Shown one piece after another: positions 1 through 6,350 of a stretch of 10,656 nucleotides of DNA. The position numbers and the translations under genes were made by a program. Within the stretch, counting starts at the first letter, position 1. Each line of letters starts with the position of its first letter. The notes under the pieces are model-generated. The model did not search any database, had not been told where the DNA came from, and saw only the letters and a list, made by a program, of their open reading frames with translations. The DNA is from CAZVJA01 sp964626885 (lineage in GTDB: Bacteria > Planctomycetota > Planctomycetia > Planctomycetales > Planctomycetaceae), in contig CAZVJA010000190.1 of assembly GCA_964626885.1 (NCBI GenBank), positions 1-10,656 on the forward strand, read 5' to 3'.

Positions 1-155
1 GAGGGACAGAAACGCGCCTGAAAAGCCGAGGACGGAGAATGAACGGTTTGCGGCCTGGAACCCTGGCCCCGAATTCCTCAACGCTAACCCATCCCTTTCC
101 CAAAGCCGAACATCTGATGCCTGCTCGCGAATCGCTCCTGCCATGAGCCCGGTCC
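1..155. other. Left edge, no supported gene
   Basis: I see no gene here that I can support. One plus-strand frame is open from the left edge to about 282, and a short ATG frame runs 39-144 with GGAG just before it. Neither translation resembles a protein family I know. In particular neither has the acidic or cysteine features expected of the YceD/DUF177 protein that often precedes rpmF. The stretch may hold the end of an upstream gene or be untranslated. Confidence 0.4.
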
Positions 156-185
156 TTGACAGTTGTTTCCCCGTTCAATTACGAT
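156..185 (+). promoter_or_regulatory. Candidate sigma70 promoter of the rpmF-plsX-fabD operon
   Basis: A perfect -35 hexamer TTGACA lies at 156-161. An 18-base spacer follows, then a -10 hexamer TACGAT at 180-185, which matches TATAAT at four positions including the key A and final T. Transcription would begin near 191-193, giving a leader of about 105 bases before the rpmF start. It is the best promoter match I found in the window and sits where a promoter for the operon is needed. The assignment is by consensus only. Confidence 0.6.
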
Positions 186-193
186 GCCGTGTC

Positions 194-263
194 GCACACG
201 AAATCTGCGAAGGGCGTGTGCTTGGGCGTTTGCGGGCCAACGGGGTTCGAGATGCCGTATCTC
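194..263 (+). promoter_or_regulatory. Structured 5' leader of rpmF (two hairpins)
   Basis: Two inverted repeats lie between the predicted transcription start and rpmF. The first pairs GCACACG (194-200) with CGTGTGC (215-221), a perfect 7-bp stem with a 14-base loop, starting at about +2 of the predicted transcript. The second pairs GAGAT (249-253) with ATCTC (259-263) around a 5-base loop. A 5'-terminal stem can stabilise a message, and ribosomal-protein leaders often bind their own product. Either role here is inference. No Rfam family comes to mind. Confidence 0.4.
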
Positions 264-296
264 ATTGGGTGGAAGCTTGTTAGGGTGACCTGAAGC

Positions 297-476
297 ATGG
301 CGGTTCCAAAGCGAAGACATTCCCGGGCGCGGGGGCGCAAGCGTCGCAGCCATAACGCGATTAAGCCGATTCAACTCGTGCATTGCCCGCAGTGCCAGAC
401 GCTGGCTCCGAGCCACGTCGTCTGCCCCAACTGCGGTCATTATCAAGGACGGACACTCGTCGAGACTGAGGAATAG
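297..476 (+). CDS. rpmF: Large ribosomal subunit protein bL32
   Basis: This encodes a 59-residue protein of the 50S ribosomal subunit. It begins MAVPKRRHSRARGRKRRSHN, the standard arginine- and lysine-rich L32 start that lies against 23S rRNA. It then has a zinc ribbon with cysteines at 30, 33, 43 and 46 (CPQC and CPNC), so it is the zinc-binding C+ form. Length and layout are typical of the family. The ATG at 297 is preceded by AGGGTGA at 282-288, a good ribosome binding site. It is the first gene of an operon: plsX starts 6 bases after the stop, and the plsX ribosome binding site lies inside the end of rpmF, suggesting coupled translation. The gene is too short to stand out in a simple ORF scan, but the identification is secure. 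Confidence 0.96.
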   Translation: MAVPKRRHSRARGRKRRSHNAIKPIQLVHCPQCQTLAPSHVVCPNCGHYQGRTLVETEE

Positions 477-482
477 ACCTCC

Positions 483-1484
483 ATGCGGATTGCGCTCGAC
501 GCCATGGGGGGCGATTATGCTCCCGATCCGAACATTGACGGCGCGATTGCCGCGCTGCAAGCCGACCCCGAACTGGAAGTGCTGCTCGTCGGGGATTCCG
601 ACACGGTCCGCCCACTCCTCGAGAAATCGGGTTATTCCGACAGCCGGCTGTCGTTTCATGCGGCGGAAGGCTGGATCGGCATGGAAGAGAAGCCAACCGA
701 CGCGCTCCGGAAGAAGCCGAACTGCTCGATTGCCGCCTGCTGGAAGCTGATGGCGGAGAAGCAAGTCGATGCCGTGGTGAGTGCCGGGAATACCGGAGGC
801 GTCGTGGCGGCCGGTTTGCGAACGCGGCTGTATCTGAAAGGAGTGAAGCGTCCGGGAATTGCCGTCGCGCTGCCGACCGCCAAGGGGCGTTCGGTGCTGA
901 TGGATGTCGGCGCCAATCCCGCCGCGCGACCGGAACATCTCTACCAGTACGGCGTGATGGGAGCGGTGTACGCCCGCGCGATGCTCGGCGTTGAGAATCC
1001 GCGCATCGGGCTGATGAACATTGGCAGCGAGGAGGGGAAGGGGAACGACCTCTACCGCGAAACACATACGTTTCTCACGCAGAGCCGCCTGAAGAATCGT
1101 TACGTCGGCAATGTGGAAGGGCGCGGCCTGTACCAAGGGGAAGCAGACGTTCTGATCTGCGAAGGGTTTGTGGGGAACGTCGTCCTCAAGGTCAGCGAGG
1201 GGATGGCGGAGTTCATGCTGCACACCGTCGCGCGGGAACTTCTCGAACGTCTCGACGGCGACCGAAACCGGGCCGAGCAGGCTTTATCGGAATTGGGGAA
1301 ACGCTACCAATACCAGGAAGGGGGAGGAGCCCCGCTGCTGGGTGTCGACGGCATCTGCATCATCTGCCACGGGTCGAGCAATTCTCGAACGATTACAAAT
1401 GCGTTGAAGGTGGCTACGAAGCTCGAACACCAGCACATCAACCGGCAGATCGTTGAGGAACTCGCGCAGGAAACCGAGGCCTGA
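483..1484 (+). CDS. plsX: Phosphate acyltransferase PlsX
   Basis: PlsX makes acyl-phosphate from acyl-ACP and phosphate, the first step of the PlsX/PlsY route to phosphatidic acid. It acts as a peripheral membrane protein. The 333-residue product opens with the family signature MRIALDAMGGDYAPD. Further conserved blocks are VSAGNTGG (99-106), DVGANP (141-146), GSEEGKGN (181-188), NVEGRGLYQGEADV (about 210-223), EGFVGNVVLK (227-236), LLGVDG (285-290) and HGSSNSRTI (296-304). The length is normal. The start follows GAGGAA (468-473) at 9 bases. It sits between rpmF and fabD with gaps of 6 and 3 bases, the common fatty acid and phospholipid arrangement. The third position of VSAGNTGG ends in Gly where many homologues have Ala, which is a minor variation. 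Confidence 0.96.
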   Translation: MRIALDAMGGDYAPDPNIDGAIAALQADPELEVLLVGDSDTVRPLLEKSGYSDSRLSFHAAEGWIGMEEKPTDALRKKPNCSIAACWKLMAEKQVDAVVSAGNTGGVVAAGLRTRLYLKGVKRPGIAVALPTAKGRSVLMDVGANPAARPEHLYQYGVMGAVYARAMLGVENPRIGLMNIGSEEGKGNDLYRETHTFLTQSRLKNRYVGNVEGRGLYQGEADVLICEGFVGNVVLKVSEGMAEFMLHTVARELLERLDGDRNRAEQALSELGKRYQYQEGGGAPLLGVDGICIICHGSSNSRTITNALKVATKLEHQHINRQIVEELAQETEA

Positions 1485-1487
1485 GCC

Positions 1488-2405
1488 GTGAGCAAGATCG
1501 CCTTTTTGTTCCCGGGCCAGGGGGCCCAGCACGTCGGCATGGGGCGAACCATTGCCGAGAAGTACCCGGCTGCAAAGGCGTTGTACGACCGCGCCGCGGA
1601 GATTCTTGGCTACGACCTCGCAAAGCTCTGTTTTGAAGGTCCGGCGGAAACCCTCGATTCGACGGTAATCAGCCAACCGGCGCTGTTCGTGACTAGCTTG
1701 GCAGCGCTCGAGATGCTGCGGGGCGATTCTCCGGAAGTGGTGCTGGCCTGCGAAATGGCGGCCGGGCTCAGCTTGGGGGAATACACCGCGCTGGTTTTCT
1801 CCGGAGCGATGTCTTTTGAAGATGGGTTGAGAGTCGTGCAGCGTCGGGGCGATGCGATGCAGCAAGCCGCCGACGCCACGCCGTCCGGCATGGTGAGCAT
1901 CCTGCTGCTGGACCGCGAGAAGGTCGAGGAGATTTGCCGGGAAGCGTCGAGCGTGGGGCACATCGCGCTTGCGAATCACCTTTGCCCCGGGAACATCGTC
2001 GTCTCGGGAGTGAACGCCGCTTGCGAGCGGGCGGCCGAACTGGCGGAGGCGGCGGGGGGCAAAGTGAAGCCGCTCGCCGTGGCGGGTGCGTTTCATACCC
2101 AACTGATGAAACCGGCCGACGCCCGGCTGGCGGAGGCGCTTGCCGGCGTGCCGATCAGCAAACCCGAGATCCCGGTGATTTCGAACGTCGATGCTCAGAT
2201 TCACAACGAGCCGGATGTCATTCGCGACCTGCTGGTGCGGCAGGTGATCAGCCCGGTTCTATGGGAAGACTCGATGCGGCGGATGCTGGCGGAAGGGGTC
2301 GACGAGGTGTATGAGATCGGCCCGGGAAAAGTGCTGCGCGGGTTGTTGAAGCGGATCGACCGCAAGCTGCCGGTCACGACCATTAACGACTCGGTGGAAA
2401 CATAG
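1488..2405 (+). CDS. fabD: Malonyl-CoA:ACP transacylase FabD
   Basis: FabD moves malonyl groups from CoA to acyl carrier protein, supplying type II fatty acid synthesis in the cytoplasm. The 305-residue product starts MSKIAFLFPGQGAQHVGMG, with the GQGAQ oxyanion-side motif at 10-14. The nucleophile Ser95 lies in AGLSLGEYTAL, a GLSLGE form in place of the more common GHSLGE. Arg120 in QRRGDAMQ would bind the malonyl carboxylate, and His203 in AGAFHTQLM completes the catalytic pair. The start is GTG, 3 bases after the plsX stop, with GAGG at 1476-1479 giving 8-base spacing. The length is normal. fabG, acpP and fabF, which often follow, are absent: the operon stops here at a hairpin facing cysC. 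Confidence 0.96.
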   Translation: MSKIAFLFPGQGAQHVGMGRTIAEKYPAAKALYDRAAEILGYDLAKLCFEGPAETLDSTVISQPALFVTSLAALEMLRGDSPEVVLACEMAAGLSLGEYTALVFSGAMSFEDGLRVVQRRGDAMQQAADATPSGMVSILLLDREKVEEICREASSVGHIALANHLCPGNIVVSGVNAACERAAELAEAAGGKVKPLAVAGAFHTQLMKPADARLAEALAGVPISKPEIPVISNVDAQIHNEPDVIRDLLVRQVISPVLWEDSMRRMLAEGVDEVYEIGPGKVLRGLLKRIDRKLPVTTINDSVET

Positions 2406-2430
2406 CTGGTAGCGTCAGCTTTCAGCAAGA

Positions 2431-2458
2431 AAGCCCAGGGACGGCTATCCCCGGGCTT
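2431..2458. terminator. Shared hairpin terminator between fabD and cysC
   Basis: AAGCCC (2431-2436) pairs with GGGCTT (2453-2458), and GGGA (2438-2441) pairs with TCCC (2448-2451). One A-C mismatch separates the two stems and the loop is CGGCTA. It lies between two convergent stop codons. The T tract is weak on both sides: TTTCTT follows on the minus strand, CTTCATCTGATT on the plus strand. It is best read as a bidirectional terminator, more convincing for cysC. A smaller 5-bp stem, AGCTG/CAGCT (2404-2408 and 2416-2420), overlaps the fabD stop codon. Confidence 0.7.
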
Positions 2459-2487
2459 CATCTGATTCTCGAAGAGCCGTGAAGGCA

Positions 2488-3099
2488 TCAGAATTTCAAG
2501 TAGCCACCCTTTTCGAGATAGGCGATGACTTCGTTTGCGAGGTCATCGATCCCCTTGGTGTTCGCGTCGAGGACAAGTTCCGGTTTCTCGGGGGCTTCGT
2601 AAGGATCGTCGATACCGGTGAAGCCTTTGATCTCGCCGGCGCGGGCCTTTTTGTAGAGCCCTTTCGGATCGCGCTTCTCGCAGGTTTCGATCGATGCGTT
2701 CACGTAGATCTCGACGAATTGTCCCGGCTTGAGGAGCGCCCGCACGGCATCCCGGTCGGCCCTGTAGGGGGAAATGAAAGCGGTGAGGGTCAACGCACCG
2801 GAATCGGCGAAGAGCTTGGCGACCTCTCCAATGCGGCGGATGTTCTCCGCACGGTCGGCGGCGGAGAAGCCGAGGTTCTTATTCAGGCCGTGGCGGATGT
2901 TATCGCCGTCCAGCACGTATGAATGCTTACCGCGGGAGTGGAGCATGTGATCGACAGTATTTGCCACCGTGCTTTTTCCACAGGCGCTCAGTCCGGTGAA
3001 CCACAAAACCGCTCCCTTGTGGCCGTTGAGTTTGGCGCGATCGTCGCCGGAAACGTGGTGCTCATGCCAGGTGATGTTCGTGGCCTTCTGTTCCGCCAT
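2488..3099 (-). CDS. cysC: Adenylylsulfate (APS) kinase
   Basis: This enzyme phosphorylates APS with ATP to give PAPS, used for sulfate assimilation or as the donor for sulfotransferases. The 203-residue product has a Walker A loop GLSACGKS at 36-43, where Ala-Cys replaces the usual Gly/Ser-Ala/Ser pair. It also has DGDNIRHGLN at 64-73, ENIRRIGEVAKLFADSG at 85-101, FISPYR at 108-113 with the family's conserved Ser110, and KGLYKKARAGEIKGFTG at 146-162. All of these are APS kinase features. The length fits a stand-alone CysC rather than the CysNC or PAPS synthetase fusions. The ATG is preceded by AAGG 7 bases away. No sulfate adenylyltransferase (cysD, cysN or sat) lies next to it, so it is genetically isolated here. 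It converges on fabD. Confidence 0.95.
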   Translation of the reverse strand: MAEQKATNITWHEHHVSGDDRAKLNGHKGAVLWFTGLSACGKSTVANTVDHMLHSRGKHSYVLDGDNIRHGLNKNLGFSAADRAENIRRIGEVAKLFADSGALTLTAFISPYRADRDAVRALLKPGQFVEIYVNASIETCEKRDPKGLYKKARAGEIKGFTGIDDPYEAPEKPELVLDANTKGIDDLANEVIAYLEKGGYLKF

Positions 3100-3462
3100 T
3101 GCTGAACCTTGTCCTTTCGCTTACTTATTGCTCGAAACGGTTTTGCATCCCGGGTTGGGACTGTTTTTTTCTGATCGGCCAAACGGCCGGAAACTGCTGA
3201 ATTTGGGAAAGATACTAGGAAAACCAGGAGCGTGGGGGAAGTCCAGCGTCGGGAATTTATCCCGGGGGAAGGGGTGCTCCAGGGAGCGATAGGCAAGTTC
3301 GCGACTCGGTCCGGAAGAATGAGTAACGGGAACGTAAAGCTCGGCCGCAGACTCGACTTCCGGAAAATCCGGGGGCTTGATACGATCCCGCCCACTTCTG
3401 GTTTTCCCTTCGCTGAGCAGACCGAATTCCCAGGTCACAAACCCCGTGAATTCTTGAGAGAT
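3100..3462. other. Gene-free divergent region between cysC and the TPR lipoprotein
   Basis: This 363-base stretch separates two divergent genes and should hold both promoters, but I cannot place either with confidence. The cysC ribosome binding site AAGGACAAGG lies at 3107-3116 (minus strand). A run of seven T is at 3164-3170, followed by a small CGGCC-AAAC-GGCCG inverted repeat. A TACGAT hexamer, identical to the proposed rpmF -10, is at 3381-3386, but the -35 position reads only TTCCGG. The plus-strand frame is open from a GTG at 3232 into the lipoprotein gene. Its translation looks random and would bury the signal peptide, so I treat it as leader. Confidence 0.45.
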
Positions 3463-4563
3463 ATGTACGAGAGCGTCCGGATCAACCCGGCTCTCCCTGG
3501 TGCGATCGTTCGGAACGATCGTCAATCGATCGCGGTCCGTAAGTGCTCCGGAATTCCGGTACGTTTCCGTCTCGTGTTGATGGGCCTCTTGATCGGAACG
3601 GCGCTGTCGGGTTGTGCCCGGATGCGCAACCTGCTCGTCGGCCCTACGAATGAATCTCAAAAACTTGTGGAGCAGGCCAGAAATGCCGTGAACGCCCACG
3701 AATACGGCCATGCGAGAGACTTACTCAAACGAGCGGACGAGCTGAGTCCGAACGACGCGGAGGTTCATCGGCTGCAGGCACGCGTGTTTGTCGAACAGAA
3801 CAGAAACTCGGAGGCGATTGAACATTTGCGGACGGTGATCGAGCTAGATACCGGCGACTTTGCGAGTCGGGTGCAATTGGCTCACCTGCTGGTTGATGCC
3901 GGGCTCGAAGACGAAGCAGCCCAGCCTCTGCGCGACGCGCTCAAGCTCAACCCGACGCATGTCGACGGCCTGTTGCTGAAGGCGGAACTTGCGGAACGAT
4001 CCGGGAAGCGGGAGTTAGCGATGGAGACTCTGCATCGCGTGCTCAGTTGCGACGCCGAGCAGGTCGATGCCAAACTTCGGTTAGCCAGGCTGCAGTTCGA
4101 GTCGGGACATGCGGATCGCGCGGCGCCGTTGTTGCGTTCACTGAAGGACTGCCCCCAGTCCACGCCGGCACAGCGTGCCGAAGCGCAGTGGCTGCTCGGT
4201 CTGATTTATGGGAGCGAGCAACGCTGGGACGACGCATCCCGGGAAATGACATCCGCCTGCAATGTCAAACGGAACTTAACCGATGAAGACTGGTATCGCA
4301 TGGCCTACGCCCGAATTCAAGTACAGGACTATGACGGGGCGAAGCAGGCAGCCGCGAAGTGCCTGGCTATCAATTCGCAGCACGAGGGGGCACTGGTTCT
4401 ATCGACGTCATTCGAAGCCTATGTCTCAAAAGACGCGAACACGTTGAATCGTCCGATCGTACCGATCGGGTACGTGGCGAACTCCATCCCGGTTCCCAAC
4501 GGTTGGCAACGGGGAGTCGAGGCGTCGGGAGCCAACGTCATTCCGTCGCAACCGGGTTCTTGA
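3463..4563 (+). CDS. TPR-repeat lipoprotein
   Basis: This is a predicted exported lipoprotein of about 366 residues, built mainly from tetratricopeptide repeats, a scaffold for protein-protein contacts. A hydrophobic stretch led by RFR ends in the lipobox LSGC, with Cys51 as the likely lipidated residue. From about residue 66 to 290 there are some six or seven helix pairs with TPR spacing, for example ARDLLKRADELSPNDAEV and LRDALKLNPTHVDGLLLKAE. The tail after 300 is proline-rich and not repetitive. The start is uncertain. ATG 3463 leaves an unusually long 36-residue region before the hydrophobic core and has only GAGAG very close by. ATG 3580 gives just 11 residues before the cysteine and no positive charge. 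GTG 3232 and ATG 3319 are also in frame. Function and partner are unknown. The 3' end overlaps the convergent hydrolase gene by 26 bases. Confidence 0.75.
   Translation: MYESVRINPALPGAIVRNDRQSIAVRKCSGIPVRFRLVLMGLLIGTALSGCARMRNLLVGPTNESQKLVEQARNAVNAHEYGHARDLLKRADELSPNDAEVHRLQARVFVEQNRNSEAIEHLRTVIELDTGDFASRVQLAHLLVDAGLEDEAAQPLRDALKLNPTHVDGLLLKAELAERSGKRELAMETLHRVLSCDAEQVDAKLRLARLQFESGHADRAAPLLRSLKDCPQSTPAQRAEAQWLLGLIYGSEQRWDDASREMTSACNVKRNLTDEDWYRMAYARIQVQDYDGAKQAAAKCLAINSQHEGALVLSTSFEAYVSKDANTLNRPIVPIGYVANSIPVPNGWQRGVEASGANVIPSQPGS
3503..3521. repeat. Perfect 9-bp inverted repeat
   Basis: CGATCGTTC (3503-3511) and GAACGATCG (3513-3521) are exact reverse complements around a single G. A further CGATCG follows at 3527-3532. 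With the chosen lipoprotein start this lies inside the coding sequence, just before the signal peptide. If the true start is further downstream it would sit in the leader and could be an operator. A weaker relative, CGTACC/GGTACG around GATCG, lies near the 3' end of the same gene (4458-4474). Confidence 0.6.
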
Positions 4564-5407
4564 GTGCGCCGAGTCCCTGAATCTGGACTTCGACGATGTC
4601 TCCTCCCTTGAGGAAGACGGGCGGCTTTCGGGCCATGCCGACTCCGGGGGGCGTACCGGTAAAGATCAAATCGCCGGGTTCCAGCGTCACGAGTTGCGAC
4701 AGGTGTGCAATCAAGCGGTCGATACCGAAGATCAGTTCGCGGGTGCTCGACTTCTGCATGGTTTGCCCATTGAGGCGAAGCTCAACCGACAGTTCATGCG
4801 GGTCGCCGACTTCATCCGCGGTGACAAGATACGGCCCGGTGGGGGCAAAGGTGTCGGGGGTCTTTCCCAGAAGCCACTGGCTTCCCGGCCGGCCAATTTG
4901 CCAGTCGCGGGCGGAAACGTCGTTGCCGTTCATGTAGCCGGCCACGTACCCAAGAGCGTCCTTCTCGGGGATGTTTTTCCCACGGCGGCCAATGACCACA
5001 ACGAGCTCCGCCTCGTAATCAACTTTCTCAGAGACACGCGGCAGGAGGATCGTGTCTCCCGGCCCAACCACGGCACTGGAAAATTTGCTGAAGCAGACCG
5101 GTTCCGAAGGAATTGCCATGCCGCTCTCAGCGGCGTGATCCTTGTAGTTCAGGCCAATGCAGATGACTTTTCCGGGACGGGAAATAGGGGCGCTGAGCGT
5201 TCCGGTCACGAAAGATTGTGAGGACGTACCGGTGGCGAGTGCCATCGCAGCCCGGGCCAAACCATCCTTCTCGGCAAGCAAGGCTATGAGCGTCGGCGGG
5301 AGGGAATCATCCACCGCGCACAAATCGACAAAGCGCTCGGCTTCAGATTCCGGAGTGATCCCCACAAGCCGCGGGCCGTGAGCGGTCTTCAACATTCCCA
5401 AACGCAT
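4538..5407 (-). CDS. Fumarylacetoacetate hydrolase-family protein
   Basis: This 289-residue protein has the FAH C-terminal fold found in fumarylacetoacetases, acylpyruvases, oxaloacetate decarboxylases and hydroxyhepta-dienedioate isomerases/decarboxylases. All of these act on 2-oxo or 1,3-dicarbonyl acids with a divalent metal. Visible motifs are the catalytic-dyad region LNYKDHAAE with His91 and Glu94, the metal ligands Glu132 and Glu134 in DYEAE, Asp163 in NGNDVSARD, GKTPDTFAPTGPY from 181, and FTGTPPGVG at 249-257. The first 75 residues form the smaller N-terminal part seen in the two-part bacterial members. The exact substrate cannot be read from the sequence. I chose the second in-frame ATG (5405-5407) because GAGG lies 7 bases upstream; the ATG at 5411-5413 would touch that site. 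The gene converges on the TPR lipoprotein with a 26-base overlap. Confidence 0.9.
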   Translation of the reverse strand: MRLGMLKTAHGPRLVGITPESEAERFVDLCAVDDSLPPTLIALLAEKDGLARAAMALATGTSSQSFVTGTLSAPISRPGKVICIGLNYKDHAAESGMAIPSEPVCFSKFSSAVVGPGDTILLPRVSEKVDYEAELVVVIGRRGKNIPEKDALGYVAGYMNGNDVSARDWQIGRPGSQWLLGKTPDTFAPTGPYLVTADEVGDPHELSVELRLNGQTMQKSSTRELIFGIDRLIAHLSQLVTLEPGDLIFTGTPPGVGMARKPPVFLKGGDIVEVQIQGLGALKNPVATE

Positions 5408-5414
5408 GCACATA

Positions 5415-5418
5415 CCTC
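5415..5418 (-). promoter_or_regulatory. Ribosome binding site that decides the hydrolase start
   Basis: Read on the minus strand this is GAGG, 7 bases before the ATG at 5405-5407. The alternative ATG at 5411-5413 follows GAGGT with no spacing, which makes it an unlikely start. Confidence 0.65.
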
Positions 5419-5452
5419 TTTATTTTGAAATGACGACACCGGTGAATCGCCC

Positions 5453-5480
5453 ATCATACCCCTTCCGGTGCGGTGGAAAA
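5453..5480 (-). promoter_or_regulatory. Candidate promoter of the FAH-family gene
   Basis: On the minus strand, TATGAT (5453-5458) matches TATAAT at five of six positions. TTTTCC (5475-5480) is a poor -35, with three matches at 16-base spacing. A start near 5446 would give a leader of about 40 bases, a sensible distance to the ribosome binding site. The strong -10 and the position support it; the weak -35 argues for caution. Confidence 0.45.
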
Positions 5481-5504
5481 AGGTTTGCGTTGGGGCGGGT
5501 TTTC

Positions 5505-5587
5505 CGACATGTTGAATCTGGGCAACAGACGAAAACTCTCCCAATCGGACCTGTCGAACCGCATGTACGGCTCAGGTGCGACATGTT
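5505..5587 (+). repeat. Two direct copies of CGACATGTT in the divergent control region
   Basis: CGACATGTT occurs at 5505-5513 and again at 5579-5587, 74 bases apart, close to seven turns of the helix. Each copy contains the palindrome ACATGT. They lie upstream of the unnamed 209-residue gene and downstream of the proposed hydrolase promoter. Paired operator sites are one reading. A 9-base repeat can also arise by chance. Confidence 0.3.
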
Positions 5588-5666
5588 TTGCTCCATCGGG
5601 GCGATTTCAAAAATTTCGCTCAATTTCGAGTTGTGTTTGGTCATGGCTCCGGAGAGCATGGGAGTC

Positions 5667-6296
5667 ATGATCAGCATCCAAACAGACACCTTTCCGCAAA
5701 CCAGCCTCAGCTACTTCGCATTCCGCATCGCGTTTCAAGAAACGCTGGAGCGGATCTGCCTGGCACAGCAGGTTGGTTCGTACACATCCACCTGTTTCGG
5801 GTTCCTCACCGAGGTTCCTTTCTTGCGGGCTGTTCCGCCGCATATCCAATTGGATCTGCTGGCGGCCACCTGGAAGAAGCATGTCTCGGCCGAGCGGTTC
5901 GACGCCCATCTCGTTGACGAGGCCGTCATCTACGCCGCCTGCGAGACATCCGCCAGGATCGTCGAGAAAGAACCGGAAGTCGTTGCCCGGTACCTCAAAG
6001 GGGGACCGCTCGACGTCCAGTTGCGGGCTGATCACTACCTCGCTTCCGAGTTGCGGGCTCTGCATCTCAACCTGGCAAGCGACGGCGACTTCCTGATGAT
6101 CAGCCAATTTCAAGACATGCCGCCGGAGGAGGCTCGGGCCGCGAAACAGCAATTCGGACTGTCGGATGACCGACTGGAGATCATGTTTGACGTTCTCGGC
6201 CGCTGGTCGATGTCTCCCGAATTTCTGTCGAATCTCGTAGGGCTGATGACCAAGGAAGAGATTGTACGCAGCGCCCTGGAATTGGGCGTGACCTGA
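5667..6296 (+). CDS. Protein of unknown function, 209 residues
   Basis: I do not recognise a family. The product is predicted to be soluble and mostly helical, with no signal peptide or membrane segment. There is an aromatic- and cysteine-containing stretch at about 31-57 (CLAQQVGSYTSTCFGFLTEV). Acidic, amphipathic helices fill the rest, including DMPPEEARAAKQQFGLSDDR at 150-169 and a C-terminal LMTKEEIVRSALELG. The coding frame is real: it is long, its composition is protein-like and it ends just before another gene. The start is a choice among ATGs at 5643, 5658 and 5667. GGAGAG at 5651-5656 gives 10-base spacing to 5667 and is too close to 5658. The downstream basic-tail gene begins 54 bases after the stop, so the two may be co-transcribed. 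A role in nucleic-acid processes would be a guess from that neighbour only. Confidence 0.7.
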   Translation: MISIQTDTFPQTSLSYFAFRIAFQETLERICLAQQVGSYTSTCFGFLTEVPFLRAVPPHIQLDLLAATWKKHVSAERFDAHLVDEAVIYAACETSARIVEKEPEVVARYLKGGPLDVQLRADHYLASELRALHLNLASDGDFLMISQFQDMPPEEARAAKQQFGLSDDRLEIMFDVLGRWSMSPEFLSNLVGLMTKEEIVRSALELGVT

Positions 6297-6350
6297 CATT
6301 TTTGACTGTGGAATGCCGCGCAGCTTCTCCGCACTGTGGCGAGACCTGAC

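Noticed and set aside
2..282. Plus-strand open frame at the left edge (possible end of an upstream gene such as a DUF177/YceD protein)
   Set aside because: The translation has no family features, the candidate promoter for rpmF lies inside it, and 93 open codons are unremarkable at this GC content.
84..1223. Long minus-strand open frame opposite rpmF and plsX
   Set aside because: It is the shadow of two certain genes in high-GC DNA, and its composition (rich in His, Arg, Pro) is typical of antisense translation.
3164..3200. T7 run beside a CGGCC-AAAC-GGCCG repeat as a terminator
   Set aside because: The T run precedes the hairpin on the plus strand and becomes A after it on the minus strand, so it is the wrong way round for either direction.
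3121..3711. Minus-strand open frame of 196 codons between cysC and the TPR gene
   Set aside because: It overlaps the signal peptide and first repeat of the lipoprotein, has no recognisable domain, and reads like antisense shadow.
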